In this document: piece by piece, positions 43,391 to 52,449 of the stretch
Layout: every line of letters starts with the position of its first letter
How positions within the stretch are numbered: position 1 is the first letter of the stretch
Assembly: GCF_009857445.1 (NCBI RefSeq)
Contig: NZ_WWCN01000006.1
Location: forward strand, 1-64,000
Reading direction: 5' to 3'
Length of the DNA: 64,000 nucleotides
Source: Duganella flavida
GTDB taxonomy: Bacteria > Pseudomonadota > Gammaproteobacteria > Burkholderiales > Burkholderiaceae_D
Translations under genes and position numbers: made by a program
The notes under the pieces: model-generated
Told to the model about the DNA's origin: nothing
Databases searched by the model: none
Seen by the model: only the letters and a program-made list of their open reading frames with translations

Positions 43391-45016
43391 TTGAGCCACG
43401 TAATTACTGCGCCCTTCCCTTCCTTGCCGCTGCGGGCCGCCGCTCTGGCGGTGCTGCTGAGCGCTGCGCCGCCGGCCGTGCTGGCCGCCAGGCACGCCGG
43501 CAAGCCAGCCGCTGCCGCCACAACGGCCGCCGCTACCGCGCCTGCTGCTGCCACCACCGCCACCACGCCACCCACATTGGAACTGGCCAAAGAGGTCACG
43601 CTGTCCGCTGGCAAATCCACGCTGATGCACCTGCCCTACCCGGCGGCGCGGGTGGCGGTGGGCGACGCCAAGATTGCCGACGTCATCCTGCTCAATCCCA
43701 GCGAAATCTACATGCTGGGCAAGGCCACCGGCGCCACCAACCTGATCGTCTGGAACCGCGCCAACCAGGCCAGCGTCATCGACATCACGGTCGGACTGGA
43801 CACCGCCGCGCTGCGCGCCCAGTTCAGCGAGCTGTTCCCGAATGAGCGCGACATCCGCATCACCGTCTCCGGTAACTCGGTAATCCTGCACGGCACCGTG
43901 GCCGACTCGGTGCGCGCCGCGCAAGTGGTGGCGGTAACCAGCGCCTACCTGCAGCGCAACGCGCGCAGCGGCAACCAGGGTACGGCCGCCGCGCCCGACC
44001 AGGCCGCACAAGCTGCGCAAGCGGCAGCGGGCAGCGGTGCGCCAAGCGCCGCATCCGGCGCCGCAGCAGGCGCCGCCTTCCAGGCCGCGATGGACCCGAT
44101 GTCCGGCCTGGCGCAAGCGCAAGGCAGCAGCGGCAGCAGCGGACGCGTGGTCAACATGCTGTCGGTGGCGGCACCACAGCAGGTGATGCTGGAAGTAAAA
44201 ATCGCCGAAGTCTCGAAAACCCTGGTTGACCAGCTGGGCGCCAGCGTCGGCCTGAACGGCACGCGCGGCAGCTGGACCTACACCATGCTGTCCAATCTGC
44301 TCAGCGGCAATCCCAGCAAGGTCGACGCCTTCAACAACAAGAGCGGCAAGTTCCTGACGCTGGACGCGCAAAAGAACGACGGCCTGGTCAAAGTGCTGGC
44401 CGAGCCAACCGTGATGGCCATCAGCGGCCAGGAAGCCAGCTTCCTGGCGGGCGGCAAGATCTTCATTCCTGTCTCGCAGAGCAATACCGGCGGCACGCCG
44501 CAGATCACGCTGGAAGAAAAGGAATACGGCATCGCGGTCAAGTTCACGCCAACCGTGCTCGATGGCGGCCGCATCAACTTGCGCGTGTCGCCCGAAGTCT
44601 CCGAGCTCAACCGCGAAGGCATCGGCGTCAGCGCCACCGGCAGCACGGCCACCGCCATCCTGCCGTCCTTCACCACGCGCCGCGCCAGCACCACGGTGCA
44701 GCTGTTTGACGGCCAGAGCTTTGCCATCGGCGGCCTGATCAAGAACAATGTCACCAGCAGCATCAAGGCCTTCCCCGGTCTCGGTGAAATCCCGATTTTG
44801 GGCGCGCTGTTCCGCAGCAGCGATTTCCAGAACGACCGTACCGAGCTGGTGTTCATCGTCACACCGCACCTGGCACAGCCGCTGCCGGCCGACCACAAGC
44901 TGCCGACCGACGACTACGTGCAGCCGAGCCGCGCCGACTTCTTCCTGAACGGGAAGATGGAAGGCCGCAACCCGCCTGCCGCCAGCAAGCCAACGCCGGC
45001 CGGCGGCAATCCATAG
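43391..45016 (+). CDS. rcpA: Tad secretin (RcpA/CpaC)
   Basis: The outer-membrane channel for the Flp pilus, 541 residues. A signal peptide is followed by an N-terminal domain (LMHLPYPAARVAVGDAKIADVILL) and the BON-like part (ITVSGNSVILHGTVADSVRAAQVV). The secretin domain has VLAEPTVMAISGQEASFLAGG, EYGIAVKFTPTVLDGGRI and the closing FAIGGLIKNN and GLGEIPILGALFRS. An Ala/Gly-rich spacer lies at about 195-245. The start is TTG with GGAG upstream. Confidence 0.94.
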   Translation: MSHVITAPFPSLPLRAAALAVLLSAAPPAVLAARHAGKPAAAATTAAATAPAAATTATTPPTLELAKEVTLSAGKSTLMHLPYPAARVAVGDAKIADVILLNPSEIYMLGKATGATNLIVWNRANQASVIDITVGLDTAALRAQFSELFPNERDIRITVSGNSVILHGTVADSVRAAQVVAVTSAYLQRNARSGNQGTAAAPDQAAQAAQAAAGSGAPSAASGAAAGAAFQAAMDPMSGLAQAQGSSGSSGRVVNMLSVAAPQQVMLEVKIAEVSKTLVDQLGASVGLNGTRGSWTYTMLSNLLSGNPSKVDAFNNKSGKFLTLDAQKNDGLVKVLAEPTVMAISGQEASFLAGGKIFIPVSQSNTGGTPQITLEEKEYGIAVKFTPTVLDGGRINLRVSPEVSELNREGIGVSATGSTATAILPSFTTRRASTTVQLFDGQSFAIGGLIKNNVTSSIKAFPGLGEIPILGALFRSSDFQNDRTELVFIVTPHLAQPLPADHKLPTDDYVQPSRADFFLNGKMEGRNPPAASKPTPAGGNP

Positions 45017-45024
45017 GAGCCATC

Positions 45025-45294
45025 ATGCGAACCACGATACTCCTCGCCGCCGTCCTGCCTGTGCTGCTGAGCGCCTGCGGCACCACGCCGCGGCTCGACC
45101 GCGAATTCGGCAACAGCTTGCGGCTGGCGCGCGCCCAGCAGACGCTGGATCCGCAAGCGGGCCGCGTACGGCGGCCGGTCAACGGCATGGATGCGCAGGC
45201 AGCCACGGCGGCCTACCAGAATTACCAGCAATCGTTCACCACCAAGGACGACCAGAGCGGTGGCTTCACCATCGGCGTCGGCGGCAAGCGCTAA
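45025..45294 (+). CDS. Small Tad-locus lipoprotein
   Basis: An 89-residue protein with a lipoprotein signal (LLSACGTT, Cys at 18). No known domain is seen. It lies 8 bases after the secretin gene and may play the role of the secretin pilotin or RcpB-like part. Function inferred from position only. Confidence 0.7.
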   Translation: MRTTILLAAVLPVLLSACGTTPRLDREFGNSLRLARAQQTLDPQAGRVRRPVNGMDAQAATAAYQNYQQSFTTKDDQSGGFTIGVGGKR

Positions 45295-45317
45295 GCACAG
45301 GACAAGGAGCAGCACAC

Positions 45318-46487
45318 TTGAAGATCACCGTCATATCCCGCGATGAACGCCAGCTGGCGGACCTGATGCGCCTGCTGCGCGCGCGCTCGCCGTCCGACGA
45401 AATCGACCACCTGCTGGGCGGCGTCGGCCGCACCGCTGCGCTCAACGACGAGCAAATGCCGGACGTGCTGATCATCGACCGCCCGCAAACCGACGACGAT
45501 GACATGGAGCAGCTGGAGCGCTTCTCCTCGCAGCATCCCCACATCGCCTGCGTGGCGCTGTGCATCGACCAGGAACCGCAGTTCCTGCTGCAAGCCATGC
45601 GCGCCGGCGTGCGTGAAGTACTGCCGTCGCCAGTCAGCAGCAACGCGCTGTATCCGGCGCTGGAACGCATCGCCGAAAAACTCGAACGGCGCGGCCAGAC
45701 CAGCGGCAAGGTGATCGCTTTCATCTCTTGCAAGGGCGGCAGCGGCGCCACCTTCCTCGCTACCAACCTCGGCTATGCGCTGGCCGCCAGCGGCAAGCAA
45801 AAGGTCGCGCTGATCGACATGAATCTGCAATTTGGCGACGCCTCGCTATTCGTCTCCGACCACAAGCCGCTGGCCACGCTGAGCGATGTGGCGCAGCAGA
45901 TCCACCGGCTTGACCCGTCGTTCCTGACCTCGTCCATGCTGAGCATCACGCCCAACTACGGCGTGCTGGCGGCGCCGTCCGATCCGGCCCACGCCAACGA
46001 CGTCAAGCCCGACCACATCGACGCCATCCTCAAGCTGGCGCGCCGCCAGTACGACTTCGTGGTGCTGGATGTGGGCCGCAGCCTGGACGCCGTCAGCATC
46101 CGCGCGCTCGACCATGCTGACCAGATTTTCCCCATCCTGCAAACCACGCTGCCCTACATCCGCGACAGCAAGCGCTTGCTCAACGTGTTCCGCTCGCTGG
46201 AATACGGTAAGGAGAAAATCCAGCTGATCGTCAACCGCCACGACAAGAACAGCGAAATCCGTTTGAAAGACCTGGAGAGCGCCTTCGACGCCGAGATCGC
46301 CTTCACCTTCCCCAACAACTACGAATCGGCCGCCGCCTCGGTCAACCAGGGGGTACCGGTGCTGCAACTGGCACCGACCGCGCCGCTGAGCCAGGCGCTG
46401 GCCGAGCTGGCGCGCAAGCTGAGTGGCGAAGCGCCGCCGCAGCAGCAAGGCGGCGGCTGGCTGGGCAAGTTCGGCCTGCGTAAATAG
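45318..46487 (+). CDS. tadZ: TadZ/CpaE-type ATPase-like protein
   Basis: A 389-residue protein. Residues 1-120 form a receiver-like domain (Asp in DVLIIDRPQTDDDD). The ParA/MinD-like domain follows with VIAFISCKGGSGATFLATNLG; the usual KGGxGKT reads KGGSGAT, so the second Lys is lost. Later motifs are LIDMNLQFGDASLF and FVVLDVGRSLD. TadZ proteins place the machine at the cell pole and often have weak ATPase motifs. Start is TTG with AAGGAG upstream. Confidence 0.92.
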   Translation: MKITVISRDERQLADLMRLLRARSPSDEIDHLLGGVGRTAALNDEQMPDVLIIDRPQTDDDDMEQLERFSSQHPHIACVALCIDQEPQFLLQAMRAGVREVLPSPVSSNALYPALERIAEKLERRGQTSGKVIAFISCKGGSGATFLATNLGYALAASGKQKVALIDMNLQFGDASLFVSDHKPLATLSDVAQQIHRLDPSFLTSSMLSITPNYGVLAAPSDPAHANDVKPDHIDAILKLARRQYDFVVLDVGRSLDAVSIRALDHADQIFPILQTTLPYIRDSKRLLNVFRSLEYGKEKIQLIVNRHDKNSEIRLKDLESAFDAEIAFTFPNNYESAAASVNQGVPVLQLAPTAPLSQALAELARKLSGEAPPQQQGGGWLGKFGLRK

Positions 46488-46520
46488 AAACTGAGTAGGA
46501 ACTGAGTAAGGAACCGCATC

Positions 46521-47873
46521 ATGAATACTCCCGTCTCCCTGCGCGAACGGTTGGAAAATACCGACATCCGCGGCTCCGGCCAGCGGACGCAAGGCGGTAT
46601 CGACAACCGCGCTTACCAGAAACTCAAGCAGCGCCTGCACGCCGCGCTGCTGGACCGGGTCGACCTGGAAAGCATGCAGCGCCTGACGCAGGAGCAAATC
46701 CGCGTCGAGCTGCGCAACCTGGTCGAGAAGCTGCTGGAAGAAGACGCGGTGGTCATCAACGACGCCGAGCGCAAAACCCTGACGCGCGACATCCAGAATG
46801 AAATGCTGGGCTTCGGCCCGCTGGAACCGCTGCTGGAAGACCCGACCGTGTCGGACATCCTGGTCAACACCTACCGCCAGATCTATGTCGAGCGGCGCGG
46901 CAAGCTGGAGCTGACCGACGTCACCTTCAGCGACGACGCCCACCTGATGAAGATCATCGACAAAATCGTCTCGCGCGTGGGCCGCCGCATCGATGAATCG
47001 AGCCCGATGGTCGATGCCCGTTTGCCGGACGGTTCACGGGTCAACGCCATCATCCCGCCGCTGGCAATTGACGGCCCCATCATGTCGATCCGCCGTTTTT
47101 CGGCTGATCCGCTGCGCCTGGCCGACCTGGTGGCGTATGGCTCGATGACGGCCGACATGGCTGAAGTGCTGCAAGGCCTGGGCAAGGCCAAGGTCAACAT
47201 CGTGATCTCTGGCGGTACCGGCTCCGGCAAGACCACCATGCTGAACGTGATCTCCGGCTTCATCGGCCAGACCGAGCGTATCGTCACCATCGAAGACGCG
47301 GCCGAGCTGCAGCTGCAGCAGCCGCACGTGGTACGGCTTGAAACGCGGCCGCCGAATATCGAAGGCAAGGGTGAAGTCACCCAGCGCGCGCTGGTGCGCA
47401 ATGCGCTGCGGATGCGCCCTGACCGCATCATCCTGGGCGAGGTGCGCGGCGCCGAAGCGCTGGACATGCTGGGCGCCATGAACACCGGCCACGAAGGCTC
47501 GATGGCCACCATCCACGCCAACACCCCGCGCGACGGCCTCACCCGCTTGGAAAACATGATCTCGATGGCGGCCGCCAACCTGCCGACCAAGGCCATGCGC
47601 CAGCAAATCAGTTCCGCAGTCGGCGTGGTGATCCAGGTCTCGCGTCTGACCGACGGCAAGCGTAAAGTGATGTCGATCCAGGAAGTCACTGGCATGGAAG
47701 GCGAGATCATCACCATGCAGGAAATCTTCAGCTTCAAGCAGACCGGCCTCGGTGAAGACGGCCGGGTGCTGGGCCAGCACTCCGCCAGCGGCATCCGCCC
47801 GCGCTTCCTCGAACGGCTGCGCAACTTCGGCATCAACATCGGCTCAACCGTGTTTGATCCAGCGGGGCTCTGA
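46521..47873 (+). CDS. tadA: Tad pilus assembly ATPase TadA/CpaF
   Basis: The motor ATPase of the pilus, 450 residues. Walker [10 protein letters not shown] is at about 231-239; the Walker B and His boxes are in [19 protein letters not shown] and [15 protein letters not shown]. The N-terminal helical part ([20 protein letters not shown]) is typical. Followed by tadB after 2 bases. Confidence 0.96.
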   Translation: MNTPVSLRERLENTDIRGSGQRTQGGIDNRAYQKLKQRLHAALLDRVDLESMQRLTQEQIRVELRNLVEKLLEEDAVVINDAERKTLTRDIQNEMLGFGPLEPLLEDPTVSDILVNTYRQIYVERRGKLELTDVTFSDDAHLMKIIDKIVSRVGRRIDESSPMVDARLPDGSRVNAIIPPLAIDGPIMSIRRFSADPLRLADLVAYGSMTADMAEVLQGLGKAKVNIVISGGTGSGKTTMLNVISGFIGQTERIVTIEDAAELQLQQPHVVRLETRPPNIEGKGEVTQRALVRNALRMRPDRIILGEVRGAEALDMLGAMNTGHEGSMATIHANTPRDGLTRLENMISMAAANLPTKAMRQQISSAVGVVIQVSRLTDGKRKVMSIQEVTGMEGEIITMQEIFSFKQTGLGEDGRVLGQHSASGIRPRFLERLRNFGINIGSTVFDPAGL

Positions 47874-47875
47874 TC

Positions 47876-48850
47876 ATGGACTTGCGGCTGTTGCTGTTCA
47901 TTCTGCTGATTTTCGCCGCCGTCGGGCTGCTGGTGTGGGGCATCTACACCAGCTGGAACAACGCGCGCGGCCCGGAAGCGGAACGCATCGCGCGCCGCCT
48001 GCGCAACGCCATCGGCGACAGCGGCAGCGAATTGGCGGTGTCTATCACCAAGGAACGTACGCTGTCGCAAGACCCCAGCATCCAGCAGCTGCTGATGCAA
48101 CTGCCGGGCATCCAGAAGCTGGACCGGCTGCTGCTGCAAACCGGACGCAGCATGAGCGCGGCACAATTGTCGGCGCTGATGGCCGGCTGCTTCCTGATTG
48201 GCTTCATCCTCGCCAGCTCGCTCAAGCTGCCGTGGTTCGGACGCCTGATGCTGAGCAGTCTGGTGGCCGCGCTGCCGGTGCTGGAAGCCATACGCGCCAA
48301 GAACAAGCGCATCCTGCGGATTGAATCACTGCTGCCGGATGCGCTCGACATGATGGGCCGCGCCATGCGCGCCGGCCACGCCTTCCCTACCGCACTGAAA
48401 ATGGTCGGCGAAGAAATTCCCGATCCGCTCGGCGCCGAGTTCCGCATCGTGTTTGATGAAGTCAACTTCGGCGTCTCGATGCCGGACGCGCTGATGAACC
48501 TCGCACTGCGCGTGCCCAGCACCGACTTGCGCTACTTCGTGATCGCTGTGCTGATCCAGCGCGAAACCGGCGGCAACCTGACCGACTTGCTGGCATCCAT
48601 CAGCGCCATCATCCGCGACCGCCTCAAACTGCTGGGACAAGTAAAAGTCATGTCAGCCGAGGGCCGCATGTCGGCCTGGGTGCTGGGCCTGATGCCGTTT
48701 GCCGTCGGCGGGCTGGTGTCGGTGGTCAATCCCGGTTCGCTGGAAGTGCTGTTCACCGATCCGGGCGGCCGCAAAATGCTGACCGTGGCCGCCGCGCTGA
48801 TGGTGATCGGCATGTTTGCGATCCGCCGCATCACCACGATCCGCATCTGA
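47876..48850 (+). CDS. tadB: Tad inner-membrane protein TadB
   Basis: A 324-residue T2SF-fold membrane platform. The N-terminal helix ([19 protein letters not shown]) precedes the cytoplasmic domain with [23 protein letters not shown] and [16 protein letters not shown], then two membrane helices near the C-terminus. Works with TadC as platform for TadA. Confidence 0.94.
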   Translation: MDLRLLLFILLIFAAVGLLVWGIYTSWNNARGPEAERIARRLRNAIGDSGSELAVSITKERTLSQDPSIQQLLMQLPGIQKLDRLLLQTGRSMSAAQLSALMAGCFLIGFILASSLKLPWFGRLMLSSLVAALPVLEAIRAKNKRILRIESLLPDALDMMGRAMRAGHAFPTALKMVGEEIPDPLGAEFRIVFDEVNFGVSMPDALMNLALRVPSTDLRYFVIAVLIQRETGGNLTDLLASISAIIRDRLKLLGQVKVMSAEGRMSAWVLGLMPFAVGGLVSVVNPGSLEVLFTDPGGRKMLTVAAALMVIGMFAIRRITTIRI

Positions 48851-48860
48851 TGAGAGCGCC

Positions 48861-49799
48861 ATGACCATTATTCAGCTCATGTTCCTGTTCGTGGTGTTTA
48901 TCGCCGTATTTGCCGGCGTGGTGCTGGCGGTGCGCCTGTTCACCGCCAATCCGGTCAAGGACCGGCTGGAAGCGCTGCACGACCGCAGCCAGGTTACGCG
49001 CAAGAGCGCAGTGTGGATCGAGGCCATCGTCAACTTGGCAGCGCCGCTGGCCAAGCTGTCGCTGCCGACCGAAGGCTGGGAAAATTCGCCGGTGCGGATG
49101 CGCTTCATCAACGCCGGCTGGCGCACGCCATCGACGCCGGCGCTGTTCTTCGCCGGTAAAACCGGACTGGCGGTGCTGCTGCCGCTGGTGGTGTTCCTCT
49201 ACCTGAGCAGCAAGGCCGTGGCCACCGACGGCAACGTCAAGATGTTCTGGATGGTGATGGCGGGCGGCGCCGGCTACTACCTGCCCAACATCATCCTCAA
49301 CCACGTGGTGAAGACGCGCCAGCGCGACATCTTCGAATCTTTCCCTGACGCGCTCGACCTGATGACGGTGTGCGTGGAAGCCGGCCTGGCAATGGATGCC
49401 GCCCTCGCCCGCGTGGCCAACGAGATCGGTTTGAAAAGCGTGGTGCTGGCCGAAGAAATGCAGCTGGTGACGCTGGAACTGCGTGCCGGCAGCGCCAAGG
49501 ATAAAGCGCTGCGCAACCTGGCGCTGCGCACCGGTGTGGAAGACGTCGACGCCTTGGTCACCATGCTGATCCAGGCCGACCGCTTCGGCACCAGCATTGC
49601 CGACTCGCTGCGGGTACAGTCCGAACAGCTGCGCACCAAGCGCCGCCAGCGCGCCGAGGAACACGCGGCCAAGATTTCGCTCAAGCTGCTGTTCCCGCTA
49701 ATCTTTTTCATTTTCCCAAGCTTGCTGGTCGTGCTGCTGGGCCCTGCGATGCTGAACCTGTACCGCAACCTGCTGCCCGCAATGGCCGGAACCAATTGA
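48861..49799 (+). CDS. tadC: Tad inner-membrane protein TadC
   Basis: A 312-residue partner of TadB: membrane helix at the start, domain with SFPDALDLMTVCVEAGLAMDAALARV and QADRFGTSIADSLRVQ, and two C-terminal helices (LFPLIFFIFPSLLVVLLGPAML). ATG at 48861 is the family start. The last assembly gene; a lipoprotein gene overlaps its end closely. Confidence 0.94.
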   Translation: MTIIQLMFLFVVFIAVFAGVVLAVRLFTANPVKDRLEALHDRSQVTRKSAVWIEAIVNLAAPLAKLSLPTEGWENSPVRMRFINAGWRTPSTPALFFAGKTGLAVLLPLVVFLYLSSKAVATDGNVKMFWMVMAGGAGYYLPNIILNHVVKTRQRDIFESFPDALDLMTVCVEAGLAMDAALARVANEIGLKSVVLAEEMQLVTLELRAGSAKDKALRNLALRTGVEDVDALVTMLIQADRFGTSIADSLRVQSEQLRTKRRQRAEEHAAKISLKLLFPLIFFIFPSLLVVLLGPAMLNLYRNLLPAMAGTN

Positions 49800-49816
49800 T
49801 CACTTCAGGAGACACC

Positions 49817-51745
49817 ATGATTTTGCGCTGGATCGACCGACTCACTTACTATGCATTGGCCGTTTTATGCGCCGCCGTGCTTGCCGCCTGTGGCGGCGGC
49901 GGTAGCGGCAGCAGCGGCTGCACCACCATCGATCCCACCCGCGACAGCAGCCTGCCGGGCTGCAGCACCACCAATCCGACCACGCCGACCACCAAGCCGA
50001 CCCTGGTCATGACGCTGACCAACGCCAGCGGCGCTGCCGTCACCACCATCGCGCCGGGCGCCACCGCCACCCTGAGCGCCGTGCTCAAGGACGCCAACAA
50101 CGCCGCCGTACCCAACATCGTGGTCACCTTCACCAGCACCGACCGCAACGCCGTGTTCTCCTCGGCGATCGGCACCGCCGTCACCGACGGCACCGGCAAG
50201 GCCACGGTGCAGATCGGCCCCGGAGCCACCAGCACGGCCGGCGGCTACGTGGTCAGCGCCAACGCCACCGTCGCCAGCACCGCGCTGTCGGCCAGCGCCA
50301 ACTATGCCATCGGCGCCTCCACCGGCGCAGCGGCCAGCCAGCTGACCTTCGTTTCGGCGCTGCCGCAAAACATCGCGCTGAAAGGCACCGGCGGCGCCGG
50401 CCGCCAGGAAAGTTCGACCGTCACCTTCAAGGTGCTGGACGCCAACGGCAATCCGGTAGTGGGCCAGCAAGTCAACTTTGCGCTCAACACCACCGTCGGC
50501 GGACTGACCCTGACTGCCGCCAGCGCTACCAGCGGCACCGGTGGCCTGGCCACCACCACCGTTAATTCCGGCACCGTCAACACGCCGGTGCGCGTCACCG
50601 CCACGCTGGCCGGTAGCAGCACCAGTACCCTGTCCGACCAGCTGGTGGTGTCGACCGGCGTGCCTGAGCAAAACAGCTTCTCGCTCAGCGCCGCCATCAA
50701 GAACGTCGAGGGCGGCCAGTTCAACGGCTGCGCCGCACCGACCGGCACCGTGATTACTGCCCGCCTGGCCGACCACTTCCACAACCCGGCGCCGGACGGC
50801 ACCGCTGTCAGCTTCACCGCCGAGGGCGGCAGCATTGATGCCTCCTGCCTGACTGGCCTGACGCAAACCACGTTGACCGACGGCAGCGTGGTCACGCAAA
50901 AAGGCACGCCGGGCGAATGCACGGTACGTTTCTGCGCCGGCAATCCGCGTCCGGCCGACGGCCGCGTCACCATCCTCGCTTACGCACTGGGCGAGGAAAG
51001 CTTTGTCGACACCAACGGCAATAACCGCTACGACGCCGGCGAGCCATTCACCGACCTCGGCGACCCGTTCCGCAATGACCGTGCCATCAGCGATGCCAAC
51101 GCCAACGGCATCGACGACGCCAACGCCAGCGGCAACGCAGTGCGCGCCAGCGGCGAGCAGTACATCGATTCCAACGGCAACAGCAGCTGGGACCAAACCG
51201 GTAACGGCACTTACAACGGCGTGCTGCAAGCGACGCCAAGCGTAGGCACGGTGCACGTGCGCGGCGCGCTGGTGATGGTGCTGTCCAACAGTACGCCGGC
51301 GGTCAGCCTGCTCAGCAGTGCGACCGGCACCGGCACGCTGGCACTGTCCCATTGCACCAACGGCATCACTTTCGTCAACGATACGCGCAGCTTCAGTTTT
51401 GCCATCCGCGACAATAACCCGACCGTGTTTGCCACCAACCGCATGTCGCTGCACAGCGGTGATCCGCTGTGGCTGGCCGACCGTCCAGGCAACCCGCTGC
51501 CGGCCGGCACCACCATCCAGTTCAGCAGCTCCAACGGCGCCATCCTGGGCGGCACCACCGTCACCGTGCAAAACACCAACGCGGCCGATTCCAGCGCCTG
51601 GGTGTACAGCATCCCGATGATCAGCGATGCTTCGCAAGATGCGGCGCTGAACTGCACCAACACCATCACCAGCGGTGCGCTGACCGTCACCATCACCACG
51701 CCGAACGGCAGCGTCTCGCGCGTGAATTTCCCAGTGACGGACTGA
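49817..51745 (+). CDS. Ig-like (Big-type) lipoprotein with Ca-loop segments
   Basis: A 642-residue surface protein. The lipobox is LAACGGGG (Cys about 24). Two or more invasin/Big-1-like beta domains follow (VLKDANNAAVPNIVVTFTST and VLDANGNPVVGQQVNFALN are typical starts). At about residues 398-465 come three loops of the EF-hand/dockerin kind: DTNGNNRYDAGE, DANANGIDDA and DSNGNSSWDQ. It starts 17 bases after tadC with AGGAG, so it is transcribed with the Tad genes. It may be a cell-surface adhesin or pilus-associated factor. Role is inferred. Confidence 0.8.
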   Translation: MILRWIDRLTYYALAVLCAAVLAACGGGGSGSSGCTTIDPTRDSSLPGCSTTNPTTPTTKPTLVMTLTNASGAAVTTIAPGATATLSAVLKDANNAAVPNIVVTFTSTDRNAVFSSAIGTAVTDGTGKATVQIGPGATSTAGGYVVSANATVASTALSASANYAIGASTGAAASQLTFVSALPQNIALKGTGGAGRQESSTVTFKVLDANGNPVVGQQVNFALNTTVGGLTLTAASATSGTGGLATTTVNSGTVNTPVRVTATLAGSSTSTLSDQLVVSTGVPEQNSFSLSAAIKNVEGGQFNGCAAPTGTVITARLADHFHNPAPDGTAVSFTAEGGSIDASCLTGLTQTTLTDGSVVTQKGTPGECTVRFCAGNPRPADGRVTILAYALGEESFVDTNGNNRYDAGEPFTDLGDPFRNDRAISDANANGIDDANASGNAVRASGEQYIDSNGNSSWDQTGNGTYNGVLQATPSVGTVHVRGALVMVLSNSTPAVSLLSSATGTGTLALSHCTNGITFVNDTRSFSFAIRDNNPTVFATNRMSLHSGDPLWLADRPGNPLPAGTTIQFSSSNGAILGGTTVTVQNTNAADSSAWVYSIPMISDASQDAALNCTNTITSGALTVTITTPNGSVSRVNFPVTD

Positions 51746-52449
51746 TGACACAGCAGCCCGCGCCCTACGCCGACGGCCGCCTGCACGCGCGGCCCGAGGT
51801 GCTGCGGCAGCTGGCGCATCACCGCCAGCCGCCACTGGCAGCGGGCACCCACCAGCTGGCGTTTGCCGACGGCCACAAGGCGGTGCTGCATGTACCCGCC
51901 AATGCGGGTACGGACCAGCGCCTGCTGCACCTGCTGTTGTGGCTGCATGGCGCCGGCGGCCAGCACGGCGGCGGCGACCACATCGCGCTGGCGCATGCGA
52001 TCCGCCACGGCGTGCTGCTGCTGATACCGGATGCGCATGGCAGCAGCTGGGACTTCCTGCACGGCGGCTTTGGCACGGACCTCGCTTTCATCGACCGGCT
52101 GATGCTGTGGACCATGCAGCGCTACGAGATCGACGAGCAGCAGATGGCCATAGCCGGCTTTTCCGACGGCGCTTCGTATGCGCTGTCGGTGGGGCTGATG
52201 AACGGCCATTTGTTCCGCGATATCCTGGCGTTTTCGCCCGGCTTCATGGCGCCGCTGCGGCGCGAGGGACAGCCGCGCGTGTTTGTCTCGCACGGCAAGG
52301 AAGATCGCGTGCTGGCAGTGGCGCGCGGCGCCGCCATTGCCCAGCGGCTGGCGCAGGAAGGCTATGACGCGAGGTACGAGGAATTCGACGGCGCCCACAT
52401 CGTCTCACCACCAATCGCACGCGCCGCGCTGCATCGGCTCGAACAGTAG
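51745..52449 (+). CDS. Alpha/beta hydrolase (esterase/PHB depolymerase-like)
   Basis: A 234-residue hydrolase. The nucleophile is Ser in AGFSDGASYAL, the acid is Asp in VSHGKEDRVL and the base is His in EFDGAHIVSP; LLLWLHGAGG is the oxyanion region. No signal peptide is seen. The start overlaps the lipoprotein stop by one base (TGATG), so it is the last gene of the Tad transcript. Substrate unknown. Confidence 0.88.
   Translation: MTQQPAPYADGRLHARPEVLRQLAHHRQPPLAAGTHQLAFADGHKAVLHVPANAGTDQRLLHLLLWLHGAGGQHGGGDHIALAHAIRHGVLLLIPDAHGSSWDFLHGGFGTDLAFIDRLMLWTMQRYEIDEQQMAIAGFSDGASYALSVGLMNGHLFRDILAFSPGFMAPLRREGQPRVFVSHGKEDRVLAVARGAAIAQRLAQEGYDARYEEFDGAHIVSPPIARAALHRLEQ

Noticed and set aside
46883..48166. 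427-residue minus-strand frame opposite tadA/tadB
   Set aside because: Ser/Arg-rich reverse frame without motifs.
49865..51835. 656-residue minus-strand frame opposite the Ig-like lipoprotein
   Set aside because: Gly/Ala/Val repeats mirror the Thr/Ala codons of the real gene; no start context or domain.
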